Shown piece after piece: positions 25,591 to 33,498 of a stretch of DNA of 64,000 nucleotides (position 1 is the stretch's first letter; every line of letters begins with the position of its first letter). The translations under genes and the position numbers were made by a program. Below the pieces are notes generated by a model. It did no database searches and was not told the DNA's origin. It saw only the letters and a program-made list of their open reading frames with translations. This stretch comes from Dehalococcoidia bacterium (lineage in GTDB: Bacteria; Chloroflexota; Dehalococcoidia; Lucifugimonadales; SHYT01), in NCBI GenBank assembly GCA_009693055.1, contig SHYA01000003.1, positions 62,001 through 126,000 on the forward strand, in the 5' to 3' direction.

Positions 25591-27369
25591 CTATCTGGGA
25601 ATGAGAGGCAGGGTGATGTGAGATGGGTGCTCAGAGGTGTGGAAAATCACCTGGTGGGCGAGGCGCAGCTCCGGCTCTTCGAACGGCTCGCGGCCCGTGT
25701 TGGGGTTCCGATCAAAGCGCGGGAAGTTGCTGCTGGAGATCTCCACTCGGATGCTGTGCCCCCGCTTGAAGACGTTACTGGTGGCCACCAGGTCAATAAG
25801 GTACTTCTCCACCTGCCCCGGCTTGAGCGGCGCCGCAGCCCTGATGGTGCCGTCGCGGAACCGGGCGCGGATGATGCCGTCGGTCAGGCCGTGCACGCAG
25901 TGGTCCGGCACGGGGCAGACGTCCACCAGCTTGGCTGTAAAGTCCGTGTCCGGCGCGGAGCTGGCGGCGTAGAGCGTGACGATGACCGGGCCGGTCACCT
26001 CCACGTCCTCAGAAAGCGGCGGCGTGGTATAGCACAGGACGTCCGGCCGCGCTTCAACCGCACGCTGGTCGAACGATCCGCCGGGCAGGAAGTTGCCATC
26101 GCAGCAGAGGCCGCCACCCTTGGTGGGAACAGGGTTGCGCGGGTCGTACAAGAACGTGTCCGGCGGCTCGGAGACCGGGCTGTTCTGCGAGAGGAGCCCG
26201 TCACCGTTCAGGGAGTTGGCGCGCCCGTTGCTGTGGAAGAAGAACTTCGTGTCCACCGCGCGGGCCAGCGGCCACTCGTTCTCGTTCCGCCACACGTTCT
26301 CGCCCATGACGAAGATGCGGACCGGTGGCTCTTTGTCGATGCCGTTTTGCTCGCCCTTGAGCCAGTAGTCGTACCACTTGATCTGCTGGCCGGCGAGGTC
26401 AATCGCCATATCGGAAGCCATCATACCGAAGTAGTAATCGCCCGCCATGGAGCCGTGCGGCCCGTGGTACCAGGGTCCGAGGATGAGGCGCGGCTTCTTC
26501 GCCGCCGGCGTTGCGCCCTTCTGCTTCATGCCGATGTAGTTCTTAATCGTCCCGCCGACGAAGATGTCAAACCAGCCGCCAACGTTGAGCGACGGTACGG
26601 TGATCTGGCTGTGCCGGTCTTCAATGGAAACCTTGCGCCAGTATTCGTCGTAGCTGGTGTGGCGTATCCATTCGTGAAAGAATGGGGCGAGCTCCGGCGT
26701 CAGGCCGGGAAAGTTCTTCGTAGGCGTCGTGGGATACGCCTTGTCCAGACGGTCTATCGTCTGCATGAGCGTGCCCATCATCGCCTGCGGGATCTCCTTG
26801 TTGCGCATGATGTGCTCCAGGTTCTGCGCGACCAGCATGGAGGCCCACGACGCGGCGAAACCCCACTCCAACGCCCCGCCCTGGTACGTCCACCCCTCGT
26901 AGTATCCGGACGAGGTGATCCGCGGGCAGATGGTCGCCAGCGAGGGTGGCCTGGCTATGGCGGCAAGCCACTGGGTGGCCCCCACGTACGAAGCGCCGTA
27001 CATCCCGACCTTGCCGGTGCTCCACGGCTGCGCGCCGCACCACTCCACGGTGTCGTAGCCGTCCTCTACCTCCGAGAAGAAGGGACGCCACTCCCCCTCA
27101 GAGTCAAACCGGCCACGGCAGTCCTGGATCACCACGACGTACCCGTGTGACGCCAAGGTGAGGACTTCCGGCCCCATAAGCCCGCCGCCACGGGAAAAGC
27201 CCTTCCGATCGTACGGCGTGCGCTGCAGCACAACGGGGAACTTACCAGGAGTGTCGGGCCGAATGATATCGGCGATCAGAGTCACCCCGTCTCGCATCTT
27301 GATAGGGACCTGGCTTTCCATTTTGACCGAGTGATAGCGCCCAAGGAGCGGGACTCGCTGCGTGGTCAT
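25591..27369 (-). CDS. CocE/NonD family alpha/beta hydrolase (X-Pro dipeptidyl-peptidase-like)
   Basis: Serine hydrolase of the S15/CocE group, acting on esters or peptides; substrate unknown. Of 592 residues, the N-terminal alpha/beta-hydrolase domain shows VPIKMRDGVTLIADI, YDRKGF, the DCRGRFDSEG loop and nucleophile Ser127 in GMYGASYVGA. A C-terminal jelly-roll (PepX_C) domain occupies roughly residues 330-590. The N-terminus has no signal peptide. The ATG at 27369 is the first family-like start. It is the gene upstream of the M1 aminopeptidase on the same strand, separated by a strong hairpin. Confidence 0.88.
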   Translation of the reverse strand: MTTQRVPLLGRYHSVKMESQVPIKMRDGVTLIADIIRPDTPGKFPVVLQRTPYDRKGFSRGGGLMGPEVLTLASHGYVVVIQDCRGRFDSEGEWRPFFSEVEDGYDTVEWCGAQPWSTGKVGMYGASYVGATQWLAAIARPPSLATICPRITSSGYYEGWTYQGGALEWGFAASWASMLVAQNLEHIMRNKEIPQAMMGTLMQTIDRLDKAYPTTPTKNFPGLTPELAPFFHEWIRHTSYDEYWRKVSIEDRHSQITVPSLNVGGWFDIFVGGTIKNYIGMKQKGATPAAKKPRLILGPWYHGPHGSMAGDYYFGMMASDMAIDLAGQQIKWYDYWLKGEQNGIDKEPPVRIFVMGENVWRNENEWPLARAVDTKFFFHSNGRANSLNGDGLLSQNSPVSEPPDTFLYDPRNPVPTKGGGLCCDGNFLPGGSFDQRAVEARPDVLCYTTPPLSEDVEVTGPVIVTLYAASSAPDTDFTAKLVDVCPVPDHCVHGLTDGIIRARFRDGTIRAAAPLKPGQVEKYLIDLVATSNVFKRGHSIRVEISSSNFPRFDRNPNTGREPFEEPELRLAHQVIFHTSEHPSHITLPLIPR

Positions 27370-27641
27370 GACGCACCCCCTACCTCACAAACTGGCCCAA
27401 CAGTAGCAGATGCGGCCCAGCGCGTCAACGGCGCGGAGCGGCCGGTTACGTTACGCTTTTCCGGGGGGACGAGTCCTCGCAGATGCGGCCCTCGGGCTCC
27501 CTTTACCAATTCCCGGTCGGACTAACAATAGTGAGAGACGCTTGAACGGCAAGTGACCCATTGCGGAGCGGCCTCTCCTTACCAGCTAGAATGGTGTTGC
27601 AGTTTATTCCGGCCATTGTGAATGAAAAAGAGGGCCTTGCG

Positions 27642-28952
27642 ATGCGGATTCCCCCAGTAGCCGGGCCATACGCCCTGCTCCTCGCTGCAGTGCTCCTCGC
27701 TGCGTGCTCCGGTCCAGGCGACAGCCGGCAGACCACGGCCAGCTCGAAGGCTGAGCCTGAGGTCCCAGCCCGCCTCCCGACCGCTCCGTCACCGGCACCG
27801 CCGCCTGTGAGCGCCCCCGCAGACCTGTCCTTTCCTTCGCTGATGCTGGAACCCGCCTTCCCCAACCTTCCCGCCGGCACGTTCGGAGCTCGGCCCCTCT
27901 TCCTGACGTACCCGCCGGACGAAAGCGATCGGGCCGTCGTCGTCAACCAGGACGGCCAGGTGTTCATCGTTCCGAACGCCACCGAAGCTCAGGACGTGCA
28001 CCTCTTTCTGGACATCTCCGACCGGGTAAGCCAGGACGGCAGCGAGGAAGGGTTGCTTGGGCTGGCGTTCCACCCGGACTACACGGTCAACGGAATGTTT
28101 TATGTCAACTACTCCGCCGCCGATCCTCGGCGCTCGGTGGTCAGCCGATTCACCTTGAGTCGCGACCCGGACGCCGCCGACCCAACCAGCGAGGTGGTCA
28201 TCCTTGAGGTGCCACAGCCGTTCTCCAACCACAACGGCGGGATGCTGGCGTTCGGGCCGGACGGCTACCTCTACGTCGGCCTCGGCGACGGAGGAGACTC
28301 TGGCGACCCGCTGGGGCACGGGCAAGACCTCTCTACGCTCCTCGGCAGCATTCTCCGCATTGACGTGGACCGGGAAGATGGAGGGCGCCGCTACGACATC
28401 CCGCCCGATAACCCGTTCGTGGACGGCACCGGAGACGCGCGGCCTGAGATCTGGGCGTACGGCCTGCGCAACCCGTGGCGCTTCTCCTTCGACCGCGTCA
28501 CCGGAGACCTTTGGGCCGCCGACGTGGGCCAGGACAGGCTAGAAGAGGTGGACCTCATCCGCAGGGGCGGCAACTACGGCTGGAATGTTTTGGAAGGGGG
28601 GGAGTGTTACCGGCTTGTAAGCGATTGCCTCCGGGAAGGGCCAGGGGAACTTCCGGTAGCCGCGTATTACCACAACCTTGGTTGCTCCGTGACCGGCGGG
28701 TACGTGTACCGTGGCAAACGCATCCCCGCCCTGCAAGGGGCGTATCTGTACGGGGACTTCTGCTCAGGGCGTATCTGGGGCTTCCGATATGAAGAAGGGT
28801 CCGTTTTTGAAGCCGGGTCCGTTAACCAGCAGGCGGAGCTTGCTGACACGGAACTGCCCATCGCGTCCTTTGGCGAGGACGCGGACGGTGAGCTGTACGT
28901 GTTGGCGTTTGATGGGCAGGTGTACCGGCTGCTCCCGGGAGCAGCCCCATGA
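27642..28952 (+). CDS. PQQ-dependent glucose/sorbosone dehydrogenase-like lipoprotein
   Basis: Secreted six-bladed beta-propeller of the soluble quinoprotein sugar dehydrogenase family. The ATG at 27642 gives a lipoprotein signal MRIPPVAGPYALLLAAVLLA with lipobox LLAAC (Cys at about 24), a disordered linker, then the propeller with EEGLLGLAFHPDY, GGMLAFGPDGYLYVGLGDGG, RNPWRFSFD and ADVGQDRLEEVD. The total is 436 residues. Many family members have no proven activity, so the sugar substrate and PQQ binding remain inferred. It stands alone. Confidence 0.88.
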   Translation: MRIPPVAGPYALLLAAVLLAACSGPGDSRQTTASSKAEPEVPARLPTAPSPAPPPVSAPADLSFPSLMLEPAFPNLPAGTFGARPLFLTYPPDESDRAVVVNQDGQVFIVPNATEAQDVHLFLDISDRVSQDGSEEGLLGLAFHPDYTVNGMFYVNYSAADPRRSVVSRFTLSRDPDAADPTSEVVILEVPQPFSNHNGGMLAFGPDGYLYVGLGDGGDSGDPLGHGQDLSTLLGSILRIDVDREDGGRRYDIPPDNPFVDGTGDARPEIWAYGLRNPWRFSFDRVTGDLWAADVGQDRLEEVDLIRRGGNYGWNVLEGGECYRLVSDCLREGPGELPVAAYYHNLGCSVTGGYVYRGKRIPALQGAYLYGDFCSGRIWGFRYEEGSVFEAGSVNQQAELADTELPIASFGEDADGELYVLAFDGQVYRLLPGAAP

Positions 28953-29321
28953 CGCAGCAGACCCAGAGCAGCGTGACCGCAACGCGCTTGTCCCTGGGGT
29001 TGACGCTGCCCTCCTGTCATGTTGAGTGAAGCGAAGCATCCGTTCCCGGGAAGGAATGCGGATTCTCCACGGAGTTTACCCTGAGTCCGCAGGGGCGGAC
29101 GAACGGGTTCAGAATGACCACGTGGATGGGTTCAGAATAACAAGCATGGCGTTGTGCAGCGCTGACGGGGGAGCTCGAGAGCCTGTCCTGAGCCCATTCG
29201 CTTCGCTCAGGGTGAACTCCGCCGAAGGAGGGCTGAGAGTCCCCTCGACGTGACCCGGTCCGACCCGCTCGCTTCGCTCGGTGCCGAAGGGCCTTCTCCG
29301 CAAGCGCGGTGCTTTCCCCGC
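28953..29321. repeat. Intergenic interval built of repeat-like sequence
   Basis: About 369 bases without a gene. It contains several related short motifs: GTTGAGTGAAGCGAAGCATC (from 29022), TTCGCTTCGCTCAGGGTGAA (about 29197), a 30-base element at 29233-29262 that recurs at 41214-41243, CTCGCTTCGCTCGGTGCCGA (about 29268), and CATGGTGAGCTTGTCGAACC (from 29323), which runs into the MFS gene. These look like the common intergenic repeats of Chloroflexota and related genomes. Confidence 0.6.
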
Positions 29322-30563
29322 TCATGGTGAGCTTGTCGAACCACGGCGCTTGACCGCAACCGTCTCCTTCGGAAGGAGCATCAGGAAAAAGCTGGCGGTG
29401 GCGAATCCGGCCGCCACCAGGAACCCGCCCTTCAGTGAGCCCGTGGCGTCCAGCACCCAGCCGCTGAGCAGCGGCCCCGCGACAGAGCTTCCCACCGCGA
29501 AGGTGTTGAACACCGCGATGCCCGTGCCAATCCCCACCCGTTTGGTCGCCAGGATGTGATCGCCGGCCCAGGACACCACCAGCGGGTTGAGGGCCAGCGC
29601 GCCCACCAGTCCGTACAGCGCGAGGCTGAGGACCGCCAGCACTGTGGACTGGAACAGCGCCAGCCCGAGGATGGACAACGTCAGAAAAGGTATCACCGTC
29701 ACGAGCACGCGCTTGCGGCCCACGCGGTCAGAAAGGCGGCCGAGCACCAGTGCGCCCACAATGGTCGGGACGCCGATGACGGCGGCCAGGGGACCCGCCT
29801 GTGCCAGGCTGACGCCCCGCTCCTCGAAGAGAAAGCTCGGCACCCAGGTCAGCAGCACCCAGTGCGCGTAAAACAGGCAGAAGGCCGCAAGGCACAGGGG
29901 CAGGAGGTTGCGGTCCCTGAGCATGAAGCGGACGCCGCCCGCCAGGTCTCGCCCGCCCGGAAGGGACGCGCGCGCCGGCAGCCGCCAGAAGACGAACGCA
30001 GCCAGCAGTGTGGGTCCCGCCATGACCACGTAGGCGAGCCGCCAGGAGTCCAGAGCGCGGTGCAACACCTCGGCGAGCGAGAGGCCAAGCGCCAGTCCCA
30101 CGCCCATCCCGGCGCTCACCAACGCGGCGCTGGCGCCCCGTTTCTCTATGGGGACGCCCGACACCGTCAGACCGTACGACCCGGAGTAGTACGCGCCCGC
30201 GCCGCTGGCGTGGACGCCTATGAACAGGAGAAGCAGCGCGTAGCTCTGGCCCAGCAGCCCGATGGCGAGCAGGCCGAGCCCGCTCAACAGGTACATCGCC
30301 ACCATGACGCGTTTGAGGCCCAGCCGGTCGCCCAGGAGGCCGGACGGGATCTGCAACGCGGCGTAGAGCGCGAAGTACGTGCTGGCGATGGCGCCCCGCT
30401 CCGTTCCGGAAAGCTGGAACTCCTCGCCGATGACCGGAAGCAGCGGCGACAGGAGCGATCGGCCCATGTAGATCATCGCCCAGCCAAACGCGAGCGCGCC
30501 GATGAGCAAGCCGGGCGAGTCCAACCACCGGCGCCGCGGAGCGGGCGGGCGTGGCGTGCTCAC
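29322..30563 (-). CDS. Major facilitator superfamily transporter
   Basis: Twelve-helix inner-membrane carrier of 413 residues; substrate unknown. Loop 2-3 carries the MFS signature GDRLGLKRV and loop 8-9 its second copy GRLSDRVGRKRV. The N-terminus is Pro/Arg-rich and cytoplasmic. The start is 12 bases after the rhodanese stop on the same strand, so the two are probably co-transcribed and the carrier might move a sulfur or selenium compound, which is pure inference. The last residues (RGSTSSP and stop) are encoded by an intergenic repeat, so the native C-terminus may have been replaced. Confidence 0.88.
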   Translation of the reverse strand: MSTPRPPAPRRRWLDSPGLLIGALAFGWAMIYMGRSLLSPLLPVIGEEFQLSGTERGAIASTYFALYAALQIPSGLLGDRLGLKRVMVAMYLLSGLGLLAIGLLGQSYALLLLFIGVHASGAGAYYSGSYGLTVSGVPIEKRGASAALVSAGMGVGLALGLSLAEVLHRALDSWRLAYVVMAGPTLLAAFVFWRLPARASLPGGRDLAGGVRFMLRDRNLLPLCLAAFCLFYAHWVLLTWVPSFLFEERGVSLAQAGPLAAVIGVPTIVGALVLGRLSDRVGRKRVLVTVIPFLTLSILGLALFQSTVLAVLSLALYGLVGALALNPLVVSWAGDHILATKRVGIGTGIAVFNTFAVGSSVAGPLLSGWVLDATGSLKGGFLVAAGFATASFFLMLLPKETVAVKRRGSTSSP

Positions 30564-30575
30564 GAACGGCCCCCG

Positions 30576-31406
30576 TCAGCGCACGATGGGGGTGTCTTCG
30601 CGGTTGGCCCACTCAGCAAAAGAGCCGTCATACACGCGCACCTTGTCATACCCGAGGAGTGTGAGGATGAACGCCCCGTACGCCGCACGGATACCGCCCT
30701 GTCAGTAGGTGACGACCGCTTTCCCAGGCGTCACGCCCGCCGCGGAAAGGAGGGCGCGCATCTCGGGCGCGGGGCGAAAGGAGCGCACCGCGCCCTCCGT
30801 CATCAGCTTGCTCCACTCCAGGTGGACGGCGCGGGGGATGTGCCCCGAGCGTTGATTGCCTCTCAGGTTCTCGCCCGTCCACTCGGCGTCGCTGCGGATA
30901 TCCCACAGGATGGTCCCCGCGTCGCCAACCGCGCGCTTGCCTTGCTCCAGGGTGCAGAGGAGCGGCGGCTGGACGCGCGACACGAACGCCGTCTTAGGAA
31001 CGACGGGGACGCGGCTGGTCATAGGCCGGCCCTCAGACTCCCACTTGAGCCAGCCGCCGTTGAGCACCTTCACGTTGGTGTGGCCATAGTGGTTCATGAC
31101 CCACCAGAAGCGGGCCGCGGTCACCCCGCCGGCGTCGTAGGCCACAACCAGCGTGTCGTTCGCAATGCCGAGCTCGCCCATCAGGGCGGCGTGCTGGTCG
31201 GGCGGGATGACGTGCACGGAGTCGTTGGCGTCTTTGAGGTAATGGTGGACCGGCAGCGCCACCGCGCCGGGCAGGTGCGCCCTCCGGTACGCATCGGGAC
31301 TCTCGCAGTCCACAATGCGGAGGCGCGGGTCTTCCAGGTGCTGCTGGAGCCAGCCGGTCTCGGCCAGCAGCTCGGGCCGGGCGTACCCCTCGTGTCCTGC
31401 GGTCAC
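30576..31406 (-). CDS. Two-domain sulfurtransferase (rhodanese), predicted selenoprotein with Sec235
   Basis: Tandem rhodanese-fold protein like thiosulfate or 3-mercaptopyruvate sulfurtransferases. From GTG 31406 (GAGGAG upstream) the frame runs to a TGA at 30704-30702 and then continues in frame for 41 more codons (QGGIRAAYGAFILTLLGYD...REDTPIVR) to a true stop at 30578-30576. The TGA falls where rhodaneses have the catalytic Cys of the CxxGxR loop, after AVVTY, giving U-Q-G-G-I-R. The N-terminal domain is the usual inactive one (AYDAGG). The downstream part is intact and family-like, selB is in the window and a SECIS-like hairpin follows, so Sec is favoured over a nonsense mutation. Total 276 residues. 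Neighbours: DUF2203 gene 25 bases upstream, MFS gene 12 bases downstream. Confidence 0.85.
30676..30690 (-). promoter_or_regulatory. SECIS-like hairpin in the rhodanese gene
   Basis: On the coding strand CCGTGC-GGC-GTACGG folds into a 6-bp stem (one G-U pair) with loop GGC, beginning 11 bases after the in-frame TGA; the loop starts 17 bases after it. Bacterial SECIS elements have an apical loop about 16-37 bases from UGA with a G in the first two loop positions; both hold here. Confidence 0.55.
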
Positions 31407-31431
31407 GCGCTCTCCTCAGATGCTTCTCATT

Positions 31432-31824
31432 CTACAGTGGCTGCCTGCCCGCAAAACCGGCGTCCACCTCGTGCCAGAAGGCGATACACTCCTCGCCCTT
31501 CAGCCAGCAGAGGTGTATCTCGCGGCCTTCCCGCAGCGATGGGAAGTCCACCAGCCCGCGGGCCGGATCACGCAGGACGATCCCCTTTTCAGCAACCTCC
31601 TTGAGCAGGCCGTCAGCGCGAGAGCTAGCGGCTTCCAGCTCCTTCAGGCGCGCCGCCTCTTCCCCGGCGTGCGGAGACCCCCCGTTAGTGCGGACCCGCA
31701 TCTGAGCGCGCGCTACCTCCGCCCGGAGGCGTTCCCGTTCCTCCAACAGAGGGACGAGCCGGGCTAACTGCTCCGTGAGCCACGGGAGCAGGGCGTGCGC
31801 CTCGTCAACGGTGAAGTGTGGCAT
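31432..31824 (-). CDS. DUF2203 family protein
   Basis: A 130-residue protein matching DUF2203: N-terminal FTVDEAHALLPWLTEQLARL, a central helix rich in Arg and Glu that probably forms a coiled coil, and the conserved C-terminal block GLVDFPSLREGREIHLCWLK followed by FWHEVDAGFAGRQPL. The biochemical function of the family is not known. It is the first gene of a probable three-gene unit with the predicted selenocysteine rhodanese and the MFS carrier. Confidence 0.85.
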   Translation of the reverse strand: MPHFTVDEAHALLPWLTEQLARLVPLLEERERLRAEVARAQMRVRTNGGSPHAGEEAARLKELEAASSRADGLLKEVAEKGIVLRDPARGLVDFPSLREGREIHLCWLKGEECIAFWHEVDAGFAGRQPL

Positions 31825-31970
31825 GCTCTCTCATCTCATTGGGCTGCTGGCGCAAATTCTACGGCAAGCGTGAGAGCTGTTCCAGGGGGCGCGTGTGCGG
31901 GCCGCGAGGCGTCGCTGCTCTAGAGAGGACCGTCACAGGCCTCCCCGTGACAGGAAGAGGCGAGTACGGA

Positions 31971-32047
31971 TGGGGTGAGCGAGGGGATTCGAACCCCCGA
32001 TCTCCAGAGCCACAGTCTGGCGCCTTAACCGCTTGGCCACGCTCACC
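31971..32047 (-). tRNA. tRNA-His (anticodon GTG)
   Basis: On the minus strand the acceptor GTGAGCG pairs with CGCTCAC, the anticodon stem is CCAGA/TCTGG with loop CTGTGGC, and the T arm is GGGGG-TTCGAAT-CCCCT. An encoded extra G at position -1 faces C73, the identity hallmark of tRNA-His, and CCA is encoded at 31973-31971. It sits between the DUF2203 gene and tatA. Confidence 0.95.
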
Positions 32048-32206
32048 ACGCTGGACACGGACATCGTAGCATCGGGTCAGCGCCCGGTCAACGGCGGCTA
32101 GCCGCGATTTGCAGGCCGCTAAGGCGTTCCAGCGGATGCCGAGACGATTCATTTCCTAGAAGCGTAGTGTAGTATGATAGGCAGTTAGAATCCTCGGGAG
32201 GTTTCC

Positions 32207-32419
32207 ATGAGGCTCGGATTACCGGAACTCCTCATCATCCTGTTCATCGTCCTGCTTATCTTCGGAGCGGGCAGGCTGCCGGCGCTGGCCTCCGGCCTCC
32301 GCAAGGCGGTTCACGCCTTCCGTCAAGGCACCAGCGAAGGGCGGGAGGAGCCAACCCCCCAAACCAGGCAGACGCCGCGCTCCGAGAATGCTCACCCAAA
32401 GGACTCGGACGAGTCGTAG
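32207..32419 (+). CDS. tatA: Sec-independent translocase protein TatA
   Basis: Pore-forming subunit of the twin-arginine pathway for folded proteins. In 70 residues there is one N-terminal membrane helix ([21 protein letters not shown]), with the Phe-Gly hinge, an amphipathic helix ([16 protein letters not shown]) and a polar tail. GGGAGGT precedes the ATG, and a TATGAT -10-like box lies at 32173-32178. It converges on tatC, which ends 7 bases away on the other strand. Confidence 0.92.
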   Translation: MRLGLPELLIILFIVLLIFGAGRLPALASGLRKAVHAFRQGTSEGREEPTPQTRQTPRSENAHPKDSDES

Positions 32420-32425
32420 TCCCCT

Positions 32426-33193
32426 CTACGCGCCGGGCGCCCCTGCGGTCCGCGGAGCCGTTTTCCCCCTTGCTCGGACGAGCCATGCCACGCCGATGCC
32501 AAGCTCGTAGAGAACGATGAGCGGCATGGCGACCAGGCTTTGGTTCAGCGGGTCAAAGGTCGGAGTGACGATAGCCCCCAGCAGAAACGCCCCCACCAAG
32601 ACCCAGCGCTGCGCCCTCACAAACCCCCGGTACGAGACTATCCGCAGCTTCGCAAGCAAAAACATGGCGAGCGGCGTCTCAAACACCAGCCCCATCCAGA
32701 ATAACAGCGTGATAACCAGGTTCATGTAGCTGCCAATACGGATCATCGGCGTTGCCAGGTCTTCACCGAACGTCAGCAAAAAGCGGAGTGCCGGCGGGAG
32801 CAACACGAAATAACTAAAGAGCACCCCGGCGGCGAAGAGCAGAAACGCCGCAGGGACGAACGCCACGGCCAGCCGGCGCTCAGCCGAGTTCAGGGCGGGC
32901 GCTATGAACAGGGCGATCTGGTGCACCAGGAACGGCAAGGCCACCACCACCCCCCCGAGGAGTGAGATGCGGACAATCACGCCCAGCAGCTCAGTGACCT
33001 CGGTGTAGATGGGCCGCGAGGTGATGGACAGGTGCCCCTCTGCGGGCCGCAGAAGCACCTTGACCAGGTCCTCATAGAACACCACGGAAAGGGCCACGCC
33101 AACCGCCAACGCGATGCCGGACCAGAGCAAGCGGCGCCGGAGCTCTTCCAAGTGGGCGCGCAGCGGACGGGGCCTGTCGGGTGACGCAGCCAT
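32426..33193 (-). CDS. tatC: Sec-independent translocase protein TatC
   Basis: Polytopic receptor for twin-arginine signal peptides. The 255 residues show the N-terminal HLEELRRRLL signature, six hydrophobic segments and the conserved FVLLPPALRFLL and LVFETPLAMFLL regions (with the membrane-embedded Glu). It lies 2 bases after tatB on the same strand, so the two are translated together; tatA is encoded convergently. Confidence 0.95.
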   Translation of the reverse strand: MAASPDRPRPLRAHLEELRRRLLWSGIALAVGVALSVVFYEDLVKVLLRPAEGHLSITSRPIYTEVTELLGVIVRISLLGGVVVALPFLVHQIALFIAPALNSAERRLAVAFVPAAFLLFAAGVLFSYFVLLPPALRFLLTFGEDLATPMIRIGSYMNLVITLLFWMGLVFETPLAMFLLAKLRIVSYRGFVRAQRWVLVGAFLLGAIVTPTFDPLNQSLVAMPLIVLYELGIGVAWLVRARGKTAPRTAGAPGA

Positions 33194-33195
33194 GA

Positions 33196-33498
33196 CTACC
33201 CCAACTTGTCCGGATTGTGGTCGCCATGGAGTTGTTCGGGTTTTGCCGGTTGCCAGGCCGTTGGCTCACTTGGCGCCGGCTGCTTCTCCGGCCCTTGCTC
33301 GCCGCGCCGTCGCCGTTCGCCCGACTCGTCGGCCAGCTCCTCAAGCGTGCGGGGCAGCCCCTCGGTCATCTTCCCCACATCCTTCACCAGCCGCCCCGCC
33401 TTGCGGGCCATGGTCGCCATGCGCGCCGGGCCCAGGACAACGAACCCCAGGACCAGGACCAGCAGCAGCTCCAGCGGCCCCACGCCAAAGATGTTCAT
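33196..33498 (-). CDS. tatB: Sec-independent translocase protein TatB
   Basis: TatB-like subunit of 100 residues: short N-terminal sequence MNIFGVGPLELLLVLVLG with the Gly-Pro-Glu-Leu pattern, one membrane helix, LGPARMATMARKAGRLVKD amphipathic helix, and a long charged tail. The tail length and its pairing with tatC favour TatB over a second TatA. Its ATG overlaps the stop of the RlmD-Maf gene as ATGA, showing translational coupling. Confidence 0.88.
   Translation of the reverse strand: MNIFGVGPLELLLVLVLGFVVLGPARMATMARKAGRLVKDVGKMTEGLPRTLEELADESGERRRRGEQGPEKQPAPSEPTAWQPAKPEQLHGDHNPDKLG

Noticed and set aside
25573-27150. 525-codon open frame on the plus strand
   Set aside because: Shadow of the CocE/NonD hydrolase, whose active-site motifs are on the minus strand.
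30576-31406. Reading the rhodanese as a pseudogene truncated by a nonsense mutation
   Set aside because: Only one stop interrupts the frame, it falls exactly on the catalytic Cys codon, the downstream sequence is intact and family-like, and selB plus a second TGA-containing gene are present. It remains the main alternative.
29556-31604. 682-codon open frame on the plus strand
   Set aside because: Antisense to the MFS, rhodanese and DUF2203 genes, with low-complexity composition. The minus frames carry clear motifs.
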